Below are positions 25,614-34,344 of a stretch of 64,000 nucleotides of DNA, one piece after another. Source of the stretch: Bacillota bacterium (GTDB taxonomy: Bacteria > Bacillota > Clostridia > Christensenellales > SZUA-584); assembly GCA_023391105.1 (NCBI GenBank), contig JAEWBO010000030.1, positions 14,305 to 78,304 of the forward strand. The letters run 5' to 3'. A program made the translations under genes and the position numbers. The notes under the pieces are model-generated. The model did not search any database. It saw nothing but the letters and a program-made list of their open reading frames with translations, and was not told where the DNA came from. Each line of letters begins with the position of its first letter. Positions within the stretch are counted from its first letter, which is position 1.

Positions 25614-26280
25614 TTGTTTCGTCCCATCTGTTAAGCTTCACGCCGTTAATATGCAGCGCAAAATTACAGCCAAGGAAACGCGCGCTCTTTTCACACATCT
25701 GCATGCGCGTTAAATAAATGCTTAAAAAGTCCATAGGCGACGCACCTTGGCCCATCGTGTAATCAATACCGATGGTTCCGTTGTTCACGGTCAGTTTGGT
25801 GGAGTGTATCGAGTAGTTCACGCGGTCGTGAATGTCTGTGGGCAAAAACTCCTTGGAACGCACGCGTGCCCTGTGCGCGTCCACCTTGTCCGCGATAATC
25901 AAAGCTGCGGAAATGTCGCTGATGGGCAGACCCGTTTCTTCTTCGTGAGAGCCCACCGCCGAGCAAACCTCGCAAGCCTCCGTGATGTCCATGCCCATTT
26001 CGCAAAGTATGGGAAAAAGCAGCGAAGCGCCGTTTAATCCGTGTTGTTTTCTGTTGACCATGTTGCCGACATCGTGCACCCAACCCGCAATTCTGGCAAG
26101 CTCGATGCGACGTTTTTCCTTGCCGAGATTCTGTAATATCTCCCCCGCAATACGGCTCACATAACCGACGTGTCGCGGGCCATGGTCGGTATATCCCATG
26201 ACCTCGAGCACCTTATTTGCGTGCTCCACAAGCACTTTTATCTTTTCGTTCTTTTGAATATTCGCTAATGTAATCGCCAA
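25603..26280 (-). CDS. HD-domain phosphohydrolase
   Basis: 225 residues. The metal-binding pattern is seen as GPRHVGYVSRIA (His), AGWVHDVGN (HD) and SHEEETG, followed by the late Asp in ALIIADKVDAHRARV. This is the general HD fold for phosphatase or nucleotidase reactions; the substrate is unknown. A TTG start at 26280 is favoured by GGAGG seven bases upstream. It overlaps the upstream unknown gene by 16 bases and the downstream methylase by 11, showing tight coupling. Confidence 0.88.
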   Translation of the reverse strand: MAITLANIQKNEKIKVLVEHANKVLEVMGYTDHGPRHVGYVSRIAGEILQNLGKEKRRIELARIAGWVHDVGNMVNRKQHGLNGASLLFPILCEMGMDITEACEVCSAVGSHEEETGLPISDISAALIIADKVDAHRARVRSKEFLPTDIHDRVNYSIHSTKLTVNNGTIGIDYTMGQGASPMDFLSIYLTRMQMCEKSARFLGCNFALHINGVKLNRWDETNGL

Positions 26281-27107
26281 GCCTGATCCTCCAAGTTTAT
26301 CAGAGATTCGTAATCCTTATCGTCCGTGAAATCGCGGTCAATCATCACTTCGCCGCCGAGCTCTTCCAACGCGTTTTTGATGCTCACATAATCATAGTAT
26401 TTGATGCCGTCCTGACGCAGCGCCTCTTCAAGATACGGCAGTGCCTTATCGCTGCCCAGCTTGCCAAGGCAGCTTGCATAGAACGCTTTGTTGGTCTCGC
26501 TGTAAAGGAACTTTTCCAGTGCCAACTCGTAAGAACGCTCGTCAAACGGCATATCGGCAAGTATGTCAAGAAAACAATCCGCGGCGTAAACCGATTGCGC
26601 GGATTCATACGCGCTGATCACCTTCTGCGTATATTCTTCACCCGCGCTTTTCAGCTCTTCCACACATGCTTCGGCAAAATCACTTGGCTGCGTCGCCTTT
26701 GCAACCACATCAATATAATACGCAAAAGGGCGCGGCATATCCATCTCTTCGATAAGCTTCACGATAACTGTGCAAATGTCATCGCTTTTCTCGCCTTCGT
26801 AGTTTTGCATCAGCGACACAAGCAGCGGATACGTGTCTTCGCTTATGTCGGCGATACGGTTCAGCAGAGGGCCCGGCACGGTCATATCAGATATCATATA
26901 GCGACCAAGCATCGTTACCAGCTCGCCCGCGTCCATAGCCTCAAAATAGGCGTTGGGTGATTGTCCGGACAGCCATTTTTGGGGCGCGTCCAGCCACTTG
27001 AGATACAGCTCCGGCACCTGTTCCTCGACTTCGTCCTCTTTAAGGCCGCTGCTGTGCATATATTGATGAAGATATTCGCCGAATTTTTGTTCAAAATCGA
27101 TCAGCAT
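26265..27107 (-). CDS. Conserved-looking protein of unknown function, HEAT-like helices
   Basis: 280 residues, acidic and almost entirely helical, without membrane segments or signal. The second half (residues 120-260) shows repeated helix pairs with patterns such as 'ADCFLDILADMPFDERSYELALEKFL' that could be HEAT or TPR-like scaffolds. I do not recognise a named family. It lies between the TPR protein (gap 12 bases) and the HD protein (16-base overlap), so it may act with one of them. Strong AAGGAGG ribosome-binding site. Confidence 0.75.
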   Translation of the reverse strand: MLIDFEQKFGEYLHQYMHSSGLKEDEVEEQVPELYLKWLDAPQKWLSGQSPNAYFEAMDAGELVTMLGRYMISDMTVPGPLLNRIADISEDTYPLLVSLMQNYEGEKSDDICTVIVKLIEEMDMPRPFAYYIDVVAKATQPSDFAEACVEELKSAGEEYTQKVISAYESAQSVYAADCFLDILADMPFDERSYELALEKFLYSETNKAFYASCLGKLGSDKALPYLEEALRQDGIKYYDYVSIKNALEELGGEVMIDRDFTDDKDYESLINLEDQAWRLH

Positions 27108-27118
27108 AAACGACCTCC

Positions 27119-28813
27119 TTATTTCTTACTGCCAAAAAGCATGGTATAGTATCTGTTAAGCGTCGACAAGGAAATGCCGTAGACCTCAAGCAGCTCCCTT
27201 TTGTATGGGGGCTCGACATCCGCTGTCACCTCGCAGGCGTGAAGCTCCAGCGACGCGGCAAACGCTTCTGGCGTTTTGATCCAATAACCGTCGTCCTTTC
27301 GTCTCTTCACGATGGCAAGCATCATCTCTACCCCGATTGTCACAAATTCGTCGTTATAGCGCGGGCGTGCATGGTTGATGAAGCTCGACAGCGCATCTGC
27401 ATAACGCTCAGGCAGCGCCTTTAAGTCTTCTGACACCGTCCCGACGCGCACCTCTGCAATCGCGCCCTTGATATATGCCACATAAGGTTCTTTTGCACCC
27501 ATCTTCTTAAGGTACATGAATATGTCGTTCTTGATCTCGTCCGTCTCCGAGCTTTTGAGCAGAAAGTCACGAAACGCTTCCTCCACCCTGGCATCCGAAA
27601 ACATGCTCATAATCTCAAGCACGATCTTTTTTATGTATTCATCGCCGTAATGCAGACCCCAGAATAAGATTGACTTAAAGAATTCATCGTTTTCCCACTT
27701 GTCCTTTAAGCTGCCATCCTTTTGTTTTAAGCAGTCGTTCAAATAGCTGATGCGGCGCTTTATCTCGTCAAACTGCACCTGATACACATATTCAAGCTCT
27801 TTTTGTGATCCGCCTGACTTGGCATCCTCCGCGCGCAATTTGTAATACAGTGCAAGGCTGTTGTTCGGGTCGATCTTTAGTATCTTGATAAAATACGAAA
27901 GCGACTCGGCGTATTGAGAGCAGTTGTAAGCCGCAAGGCCGCAAAAATGCAATATCCGAATATCATACGGCTGAAACGCCACGATCTTCTGAAACGTCTG
28001 ATACGCTTTCTGGTGGTATCCAAGCTCGCAGTAGGTCAGCGCCACCTTATGCATGTCCTCGGGCTCAATGTCGTTCATACCACCCAGCTTTTCCAGATTC
28101 AACGCGGCGTTCGCGTGATCGTTCATATCCGAGTAGAACAGCGCGAGATTGCAGCATGCATGCAGATTGTTCGGCTGAGAAGAAAGCACGCGTTTCGAAA
28201 GCTCGACCGCCTCCGCCTTTCGCCCCTCAAAGAAGTAAGAGAGAGCAAGGTTGTTCATCGCGCTGTACATTGTCTCGTTGCGCTGAACCACCTTTTCCAG
28301 ATGCTTGATCGCATTTTTGTAATCGCCCTTGTCTAGACACTGCTTGCCCTCATAGGCTTCTTCATACATCATGCGCCGGCTGATATCGTGCAGTGCCCCG
28401 TCTTCCTCGTAATCCTCTTCGTCCATGATATCAAAAAGCTCATCGATATCCTCAGCGTATTCGCCGTCCGGATCAATTGACAGATACTGCTCGAACGCCT
28501 CGTCAGCAAGCTCGTAGTTCTTAAGGCCCATATAGTTGCACCCTAGCGCAAACAAGCACTCGGTGGGCGTATTTCCGAATTTCGCTATTTTTAACAATAC
28601 GTCGTTGGATTCGGCGTACAGTCCCATTTCAGAATATATCTGCGCGATGCTTAAAAGGTAATCCACGTTTTCGGGCTCCATGCCCAGCACACAACGATAA
28701 AGCGCCAACGCCTCAAGGAAATTCCCCGCGTCGATGTGCTTTTCGGCTTTCTTTATGAAAAACTCGGCCGGTTGATTGAAACTGAGTATTTTGTTATTCC
28801 TGTTGTCTTTCAT
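27119..28813 (-). CDS. TPR-repeat protein
   Basis: 564 residues. Residues 15-330 contain at least six tetratricopeptide repeats, e.g. EALALYRCVLGMEPENVDYL, AINHLEKVVQRNETMYSAMNNLALSYFFEG-type units and KAYQTFQKIVAFQPYDI. The C-terminal 230 residues are helical without recognisable motif. TPR proteins mediate protein contacts; no enzyme motif is present. It is the first gene of a four-gene coupled operon. A TATAAT at 28831-28836 lies just upstream, and GGAGG precedes the ATG. Confidence 0.85.
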   Translation of the reverse strand: MKDNRNNKILSFNQPAEFFIKKAEKHIDAGNFLEALALYRCVLGMEPENVDYLLSIAQIYSEMGLYAESNDVLLKIAKFGNTPTECLFALGCNYMGLKNYELADEAFEQYLSIDPDGEYAEDIDELFDIMDEEDYEEDGALHDISRRMMYEEAYEGKQCLDKGDYKNAIKHLEKVVQRNETMYSAMNNLALSYFFEGRKAEAVELSKRVLSSQPNNLHACCNLALFYSDMNDHANAALNLEKLGGMNDIEPEDMHKVALTYCELGYHQKAYQTFQKIVAFQPYDIRILHFCGLAAYNCSQYAESLSYFIKILKIDPNNSLALYYKLRAEDAKSGGSQKELEYVYQVQFDEIKRRISYLNDCLKQKDGSLKDKWENDEFFKSILFWGLHYGDEYIKKIVLEIMSMFSDARVEEAFRDFLLKSSETDEIKNDIFMYLKKMGAKEPYVAYIKGAIAEVRVGTVSEDLKALPERYADALSSFINHARPRYNDEFVTIGVEMMLAIVKRRKDDGYWIKTPEAFAASLELHACEVTADVEPPYKRELLEVYGISLSTLNRYYTMLFGSKK

Positions 28814-28857
28814 TTGTCCTCCGTACTTTAATTATACCATATGCGCAATAAAACCAC

Positions 28858-28882
28858 ACCCCTAAAAGCTTCGCTTTTTGGG
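28858..28882. repeat. Short hairpin repeat (CCCC-AAAAGC family, copy 1)
   Basis: CCCCTAAAAGC and GCTTTTTGGG form a 9-10 bp stem with a 2-4 base loop. Similar hairpins occur at 29641-29665 and 51107-51131. Here it lies between the methyltransferase stop and the TPR gene and could act as a terminator for the former. Confidence 0.6.
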
Positions 28883-28900
28883 AGCCCTGTCGTCATATGC

Positions 28901-29629
28901 TCATTGTTTGCGGCAGACGAACTGGGCACGCTGCGCATCATCCGTACAAACATCCTTTGTCAAAAATCCATAAACACTCACTTCGGCAAACCCCGCCGCC
29001 TGAATCGTTCGCCTCACAGCTTCAATATCATGCGCGTGTTGTCTATGCGTTTCGCTGAAGCGCTCGAACAAACTGCCTGCTCGCACAAACAGCGTCACAT
29101 CCATCGTCAGCACGTTTTGTGCTTTATTATACGCATTGCGCCAGATACACGATACATCATCCGAATCGTCAAAATACACCTCGGCATCCATAGAAATAAG
29201 CTTGGCACGCGTGCTGATATCAAAGAGCAGCAAGCCTCTGTTTTTGATTGCGCAAAAGGCGGCGGACGCGAACTGTTTTAGTCCGTCTTCATCCACGTAG
29301 TTCACCCCGTCGCACGCACACACCACAGCGTCCACCTTATTGCCCACCGTGAAGCTTCGCATATCCTGCTTGACAAACTTGATTTCGCGGCCGGAGCTGC
29401 GCGCATGCTCAGATGCTTTATGCAGCATGTCGTCCGATATGTCCGAGGCAATAACGTGATGTCCAAAATCGTATAGACGGCAAGATATATTTCCCGTTCC
29501 GCAAGCCGCTTCATATATGCGTCCGTTTTCAAATCCCAGAAGCTCGTTTATATACGCCGCCCAGCTGTCATAGTCAACGTCGGCCATGAGCTCGTTGTAA
29601 GCCTTTGCAAGATAACTGTATGCCTTCAA
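28901..29629 (-). CDS. Class I SAM-dependent methyltransferase
   Basis: About 242 residues. The SAM motif is IYEAACGTGNISCRLYDFG, with acidic VIASDISDDML after strand 2 and VDAVVCACDGVNYV at motif II. This is a small-molecule or protein methyltransferase of the Methyltransf_25 type; the acceptor is unknown. I prefer a TTG start at 29629, five bases after GGAGG, because the GTG at 29641 overlaps that site. Flanked on both sides by members of the same hairpin repeat. Confidence 0.85.
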   Translation of the reverse strand: MKAYSYLAKAYNELMADVDYDSWAAYINELLGFENGRIYEAACGTGNISCRLYDFGHHVIASDISDDMLHKASEHARSSGREIKFVKQDMRSFTVGNKVDAVVCACDGVNYVDEDGLKQFASAAFCAIKNRGLLLFDISTRAKLISMDAEVYFDDSDDVSCIWRNAYNKAQNVLTMDVTLFVRAGSLFERFSETHRQHAHDIEAVRRTIQAAGFAEVSVYGFLTKDVCTDDAQRAQFVCRKQ

Positions 29630-29640
29630 AAAAACCTCCA

Positions 29641-29665
29641 CCCCGAAAAGCTGTGCTTTTCAGAG
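29641..29665. repeat. Short hairpin repeat (CCCC-AAAAGC family, copy 2)
   Basis: CCCCGAAAAGC-TGT-GCTTTTCAGAG forms a stem over AAAAGC/GCTTTT. It lies at the start of the methyltransferase gene and shares the core with the copies at 28858 and 51107. Confidence 0.5.
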
Positions 29666-29840
29666 ACTTCGTAATTATATGCCATACTCGACAATTTTAT
29701 CAACAATATACTATAGCGCATGCGTTTGCACAACGCGCTCACAAACTATTTACAATAGATTCATTTTTTATGGCTTGTCAGCGTCCATGCCGCACACATA
29801 CACGAGAGACAGTTATTAACTTGAAATCCATTGACCGCCG

Positions 29841-29873
29841 CCGATAGCTCTGAAATTCCACCGATAGTTCTCA
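29841..29873 (+). repeat. Two 13-base direct repeats upstream of the lysine-operon promoter
   Basis: CCGATAGCTCTGA (29841-29853) and CCGATAGTTCTCA (29861-29873) are spaced 20 bases start to start, about two helical turns, ending one base before the -35 box. The rest of the 29666-29840 gap shows nothing else. Confidence 0.45.
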
Positions 29874-29874
29874 G

Positions 29875-29903
29875 TTGACGAACGGGGCCTGCAATGCTAT
29901 AAT
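29875..29903 (+). promoter_or_regulatory. Promoter of asd-dapA-dapB
   Basis: TTGACG (29875-29880) and TATAAT (29898-29903) with 17-base spacing. The transcript would begin near 29910, shortly before the lysine riboswitch. Confidence 0.85.
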
Positions 29904-29920
29904 ATTATACATTAATACCA

Positions 29921-30092
29921 TTACAGTTTGAGGCGCGGTTTTCAAGAGTATATGTGTAGAGGCAGCGGGTGCCGGTGAAGCGCATGAGAAAGGGGAAACT
30001 GCCGAAGGTAAACCGTCCGTAAAGGTTTGGCCTGGGGGTATGGTTAAAAGCCATACAACTGCCGTCTTTTTCAAGACGGAGCGCTGCTGTAG
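29921..30092 (+). promoter_or_regulatory. Lysine riboswitch (L box) aptamer
   Basis: Conserved elements appear in order: GAGGCGCGG and CAAGAGTA (loop-E/turn region), GGGGAAACTGCCGAAGG, AAAGGTTTGGCCTGGGGG, the hairpin TATGG/CCATA, and the P5 stem CCGTCTT/AAGACGG followed by AGCGCTGCTG. P1 can form between TTACAG (29921-29926) and CTGTAG (30087-30092). Together with the three lysine-biosynthesis genes downstream this is a confident call. It should turn the operon off when lysine is abundant. Confidence 0.93.
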
Positions 30093-30129
30093 TCTGGCAT
30101 TTCATTAAGATTTGCAGTTTATGACGGTG

Positions 30130-30163
30130 GTGCGCTATTTATGGTTATGCGCACTATTTTTGT
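30130..30163 (+). terminator. Expression-platform terminator of the lysine riboswitch
   Basis: GTGCGC (30130-30135) pairs with GCGCAC (30149-30154), followed by TATTTTTGT. It lies 38 bases after the aptamer and 38 before the asd start, the expected place for transcription attenuation. Confidence 0.75.
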
Positions 30164-30200
30164 CTAAAAATATTTTTTACTGTATCTGGAGGATAAACGG

Positions 30201-31280
30201 GTGAAAAAGTTTAATGTAGGCATCGTAGGTGCAACAGGCATGGTCGGACAGCGTTTTGTTTCTCTGCTGGCAGATCATCCATGGTTTGAAATTGCTCTGT
30301 TAAGCGCGAGCGAACGCTCCGCCGGAAAAACATACGGCGAAGCTGTGGAAGGTCGCTGGGCAATGACAACGCCGCTGCCCGAGAAAATCGCAAAAATGGA
30401 CGTCTATGACGCATCGGACATAAACAAAGCCGCGCAAACGGTGGACTTTGTGTTCTGCGCGATCAGCCTCGACAAAGCGCTGACAAAACAGCTCGAAGAA
30501 GCATATGCTAAAGCAGAAATCCCCGTGGTTTCGAACAACAGCGCACATCGCGGCACTTCCGATGTGCCCATGCTGATGCCCGAGATCAACGCGGAGCATA
30601 TGAATATTATTGACAGTCAGCGCAAACGCCTTGGCACAAAACGCGGCTTTATTGCCGTGAAGCCCAACTGCTCAATACAGACCTATGTGCCTGCCCTGCA
30701 TCCGCTTATGGACTTCGGCATTGAGCAAATTGTGGCCTGCACATACCAGGCCATATCCGGCGCGGGCAAAACATTTGATTCATGGCCGGAAATGGTGGAT
30801 AACGTCATCCCCTATATCGGCGGCGAGGAACAAAAGAGTGAGCAGGAGCCGCTTAAGATCTGGGGGCAAATCGAGGGTGACGTGATTGTGAACGCGCAAA
30901 AACCCGTGATCACCACACAGTGCATCCGCGTTCCCGCATCTGATGGGCACATGGCGGCGACATTTGTGAAGTTTGCCAAAAAGCCGTCTATCGACGAAAT
31001 TAAGAAAAGGTGGCAAAGCTTCAAGGGCGTTCCGCAGGAGCTGGGTCTTCCCAGCGCACCCGAGCAGTTCCTCATGTACTTTGAGGACGATGCACGTCCG
31101 CAGACACGCACAGACCGCGACAACGGCAATGGTATGGCTGTGTCGATCGGCCGGCTGCGTGAAGACCCTATTTATGATTATAAATTTGTTTGCCTCAGCC
31201 ACAATACACTGCGCGGTGCAGCTGGCGGTGCTGTGCTGATGGCCGAGCTGCTCGCCGCCAAGGGATATTTCGGCAGGTGA
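30201..31280 (+). CDS. asd: Aspartate-semialdehyde dehydrogenase
   Basis: 359 residues. NADP-binding VGIVGATGMVGQRF is at the N terminus, and the active-site cysteine is in AVKPNCSIQT, with TYQAISGAGK following. The length and the NCSIQ form of the motif match the archaeal/fungal-like Asd branch found in many Clostridia. It reduces aspartyl phosphate to aspartate semialdehyde, the entry point to lysine and threonine. GTG start, eight bases after GGAGG. First gene after the lysine riboswitch. Confidence 0.96.
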   Translation: MKKFNVGIVGATGMVGQRFVSLLADHPWFEIALLSASERSAGKTYGEAVEGRWAMTTPLPEKIAKMDVYDASDINKAAQTVDFVFCAISLDKALTKQLEEAYAKAEIPVVSNNSAHRGTSDVPMLMPEINAEHMNIIDSQRKRLGTKRGFIAVKPNCSIQTYVPALHPLMDFGIEQIVACTYQAISGAGKTFDSWPEMVDNVIPYIGGEEQKSEQEPLKIWGQIEGDVIVNAQKPVITTQCIRVPASDGHMAATFVKFAKKPSIDEIKKRWQSFKGVPQELGLPSAPEQFLMYFEDDARPQTRTDRDNGNGMAVSIGRLREDPIYDYKFVCLSHNTLRGAAGGAVLMAELLAAKGYFGR

Positions 31281-31308
31281 TATATCACCGAGAAAGGAAG
31301 CAGGTTTT

Positions 31309-32190
31309 ATGAGTATCTTTACGGGAGCTGGTACCGCGCTTGTCACACCGTTTAACGACAAGGGCATCGACTTTGCCAATTTTGAAACGCTGATTGAATA
31401 TCAGATTGAAGGCGGCATCGATGCGCTCATCGTCTGCGGTACAACTGGTGAGTCTTCAACAATGACAAAGGACGAGGACTTAAGCGCCATTGAATTTGTC
31501 GTCAAACAGACGGCAGGACGCGTTCCCGTTATCGCGGGAACGGGCAGTAACAACACCGTCGCGGCGATTGAAACCTCTCTGGAAGCCGCCGACCTTGGCG
31601 CAAACGGTCTGCTCATGGTCACGCCATACTATAACAAATGCACCGACACAGGGCTGATCCGGCATTACCATGCAATCGCGGATGCGGTGAGCACACCCAT
31701 CGTGGTTTATAACATACCCGGACGCACCGGCGTCAACATTAAGCCATGGGTCATGAAGGAAATCACCTCTCATGACAACATTGTTGCCATCAAAGAAGCA
31801 AGCGGCAACATCTCGCAAATCGCTGAGATCGCGCGTCTTTGCCCCGAAATTGATATTTACTCGGGCAACGACGACCATGTGGTGCCGTTGCTTTCTCTGG
31901 GCGGCAAGGGTGTGATTTCCGTGGTGTCCAATCTGCTGCCGGAAATGACGCACGATATGGTCATGAGCTTTCTGGAAGGCGATATCGCGCGCGCAAGAGA
32001 GCTTCAATTTAAGCTCAATCCGCTCGTGAACGCACTGTTTTCCGAGGTGAATCCCATACCTGTTAAGACAGCGCTCAACATGATCGGTATCAACGTTGGG
32101 CTGCCGCGCATGCCTCTTTGTGAAATGAGTGCGGATAAGGCCGTTCTGTTGAAAAAAGAGCTGATAGCTATGGGGTTTGATATCGCTTGA
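31309..32190 (+). CDS. dapA: 4-hydroxy-tetrahydrodipicolinate synthase
   Basis: 293 residues. It has the true DapA loop CGTTGESSTM, the tyrosine motif VVYNIPGRTG and the Schiff-base lysine in VAIKEASGN. It condenses aspartate semialdehyde with pyruvate in the lysine pathway. AGAAAGGAAG precedes the ATG. The contrast with the two NAL-type paralogues in the sugar locus (GSNGE/GGNGE loops) supports their separate roles. Confidence 0.97.
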   Translation: MSIFTGAGTALVTPFNDKGIDFANFETLIEYQIEGGIDALIVCGTTGESSTMTKDEDLSAIEFVVKQTAGRVPVIAGTGSNNTVAAIETSLEAADLGANGLLMVTPYYNKCTDTGLIRHYHAIADAVSTPIVVYNIPGRTGVNIKPWVMKEITSHDNIVAIKEASGNISQIAEIARLCPEIDIYSGNDDHVVPLLSLGGKGVISVVSNLLPEMTHDMVMSFLEGDIARARELQFKLNPLVNALFSEVNPIPVKTALNMIGINVGLPRMPLCEMSADKAVLLKKELIAMGFDIA

Positions 32191-32231
32191 CAGTATTAGG
32201 AGCATTGACATACATAGGATGAGAGGTAAGA

Positions 32232-33440
32232 ATGACCAATTTAATCATATGCGGCGCAAACGGAAAAATGGGTCAAACGGTTGCAAAATTCGCTGCTGAT
32301 ATGGATGATATGCGCGTCTGCGCTGGCATCGACAAAATGCCGGACGCCATAATAAATGAATATCCTGTTTACGCCGACATATTTGATTGTCGTGAAGCCG
32401 GAGATGTGATTGTCGATTTCTCGCGTCCCGACGCGCTTGAGGCCAATTTAAGGTATGCGCTTTCGCACAATACCCCCATCGTGATCGCCACAACGGGTTT
32501 TACGGATGAGGAAAAGGAAAAAATCAGAAACGCAGCGGCGCAGATCCCCGTGTTCTTTTCCGCCAACATGTCGCTTGGGGTCAATCTCCAAATGGAGCTC
32601 TCTCGCCGGGCAGCTGCTTTCTTAGGTGAAGACTGTGACATCGAGATCGTCGAGAAGCACCATAACCAAAAGGTGGATTCTCCGAGCGGCACTGCACTTG
32701 CAATCGCCGAGGCTATCAACGATGCGCTTATGGCGCCCAAGCCGTTTGTTTGCGGGCGTTGCACACGCACCGAAAAACGCGGGCATGAAATCGGTATTCA
32801 CGCGGTGCGCGGCGGCACGATCCCCGGCGAGCATAGCGTCTATTTCATCGGCACTGATGAGATCGTGGAGATCAAACACACGGCTCAGTCACGCCAGATT
32901 TTCGCATTCGGCGCATTACGTGCGGCAGCGTTTATCTGCGGAATGCCGGCCGGGCTGTACAACATGAACGACATCATCAAACAAAACGCCGTAACAAGCG
33001 TCTTTAAGGACGACGGGCAGGCCATGGTGACGCTTACAGAGTTTAAGTTCTCTCCTCAAACCATCGCCAAGGTGTTCTCGGACATTGCGGATGCGGACAT
33101 CAAGCTGGACATCATCAGCCAGACGATGCCGCATGACGGCAAAGCAAGCCTTTCGTTCTCTCTCCCCCGCGCTGACCTCAAAAGCTGTTTGAGGGTCATT
33201 GCAAAATACAAGAAGGAATGTGCGGAGATCATTGAGACGTCATCGCTATCCAAGCTGACGGTGGAAGGCGCAGGCATGCAGCAGCAGACCGGTGTGGCCG
33301 CCAAGCTTTTCGGCGCGCTTGCCGAAAAGAACATCGGCATCGCGATTATCACAACGTCTGAAACGAACATCAGCTTCTGCATCGAAACGAGCAAGGCTGC
33401 AGACGCGATTAGCGTGGTGGCCGAGGCGTTTTGTCTGTGA
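32232..33440 (+). CDS. dapB: Dihydrodipicolinate reductase fused to a tandem ACT regulatory region
   Basis: 402 residues, against 240-270 for ordinary DapB. Residues 1 to about 250 are DapB: CGANGKMGQTV (NAD(P)), TTGFTDEE, and the catalytic EKHHNQKVDSPSGTA (141-155). Residues about 255-402 match the regulatory end of aspartokinase: one ACT-like unit (VTLTEFKFSPQTIAKVFSDI...LDIISQT) and a second (KLTVEGAGMQQQTGVAAKLF...NIGIAIITTSETNISF). This suggests direct control of the reductase by lysine or another amino acid. No frameshift is seen, so it is one continuous protein. Confidence 0.92.
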   Translation: MTNLIICGANGKMGQTVAKFAADMDDMRVCAGIDKMPDAIINEYPVYADIFDCREAGDVIVDFSRPDALEANLRYALSHNTPIVIATTGFTDEEKEKIRNAAAQIPVFFSANMSLGVNLQMELSRRAAAFLGEDCDIEIVEKHHNQKVDSPSGTALAIAEAINDALMAPKPFVCGRCTRTEKRGHEIGIHAVRGGTIPGEHSVYFIGTDEIVEIKHTAQSRQIFAFGALRAAAFICGMPAGLYNMNDIIKQNAVTSVFKDDGQAMVTLTEFKFSPQTIAKVFSDIADADIKLDIISQTMPHDGKASLSFSLPRADLKSCLRVIAKYKKECAEIIETSSLSKLTVEGAGMQQQTGVAAKLFGALAEKNIGIAIITTSETNISFCIETSKAADAISVVAEAFCL

Positions 33441-33480
33441 ATAATTAGTAATTAAGAATTAAGAGTTAAAAATTGATATC

Positions 33481-33510
33481 AAGCGCGGCTGAATGCCGTG
33501 CTTTTTTGTC
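33481..33510 (+). terminator. Terminator of the lysine operon
   Basis: AGCGCGGC-TGAAT-GCCGTGCT forms an 8-bp stem with one G-U pair, followed by TTTTTTG, 40 bases after the dapB stop. Confidence 0.88.
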
Positions 33511-33521
33511 TTTTAAAGAGC

Positions 33522-33633
33522 GGGCCGTCACAGGTCGCCCCTACGTTATATGATACAACCGGGCGTCCAATGGACGCCCCTTCGGCTAGAATACACAAAG
33601 CCCTTCTGTAGGGGCGATCATTGATCGCCCGTA
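33522..33633. repeat. Three imperfect GC-rich palindromes (GGGCGA...TCGCCC family)
   Basis: GGGCCGTCACAGGTCGCCCC (33523-33542), GGGCGTCCAATGGACGCCCC (33561-33580) and GGGGCGATCATTGATCGCCC (33611-33630) are related inverted repeats. A relative lies at about 41154-41179 in the purH-purN gap. They look like REP-type dispersed elements in Firmicutes. The remaining bases up to 33656 show nothing else. Confidence 0.65.
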
Positions 33634-33656
33634 AATGATGTTTATATTTTAATCAA

Positions 33657-34322
33657 TCAACTTTTCCCGTATCGCAAGTGATATTGCTTTTCCAAATGCT
33701 CCCTTGTAATCATTCTCCCATGACCTGGGCAGATATACTTTGCCCCTGTGTCAAGAATCTTCTCCCATGCTGCAGGTATCTCATCAGGATAATCAGCGAA
33801 TGGTGGATACAGCACGCCGCCGACACCGAACACCGTATCGCCAGAAAAGATATAGTCACCCATATGCAGACCGATCGAGCCTGCTGTATGTCCGCCCAGC
33901 GGCAGAACCTGCGCGTCAAATCCAAACTCGCTAAGATCACGCGCCGTATCAATCGGGATAATATCCTGCGTGACCGCATCATAATACTCCGTTTGCTTGG
34001 GTGTCAGCTTGTGCCCTGCATCAGAAATAACGCGCGTAACCACAAAAGTGCCCTTGGGCACGGGTGTATATCCCTGCTGCAAGCCATCCGCTTCCGCAGC
34101 GCCGATTATGACCTTGGCACCTGTGTAAGTCTGTAATGCTGCCGCACATCCCGCGTGGTCGAAGTGCGTATGTGTCAGAAAAAGCAGCGGTATAGTAAGC
34201 CCCAGCGGTTCAATTCTTTTTTTGATGGCTTCTGCCTGTCCCCTTCTGGCGGCATCCACGATGATCCCGCGCTTGCCGTCGTGCACAAGCCATGATGTTC
34301 CCATAAGTCTTGCCACATTCAT
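33657..34322 (-). CDS. MBL-fold metallo-hydrolase (glyoxalase II-like)
   Basis: About 221 residues. The metal motif LTHTHFDHAGCAAALQ (HxHxDH) is followed by a distal His in PLGGHTAGSIGLH, an Asp in DYIFSGDTVFGVG and a final His in ICPGHGRMI. It hydrolyses a thioester, ester or similar bond; relatives include glyoxalase II and lactonases. The start at 34322 has GGAG six bases upstream; a longer reading frame lacks one. It is 22 bases downstream of the DinB-like gene. Confidence 0.9.
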   Translation of the reverse strand: MNVARLMGTSWLVHDGKRGIIVDAARRGQAEAIKKRIEPLGLTIPLLFLTHTHFDHAGCAAALQTYTGAKVIIGAAEADGLQQGYTPVPKGTFVVTRVISDAGHKLTPKQTEYYDAVTQDIIPIDTARDLSEFGFDAQVLPLGGHTAGSIGLHMGDYIFSGDTVFGVGGVLYPPFADYPDEIPAAWEKILDTGAKYICPGHGRMITREHLEKQYHLRYGKS

Positions 34323-34344
34323 AAGGCTCTCCTTCCTTCGAACG

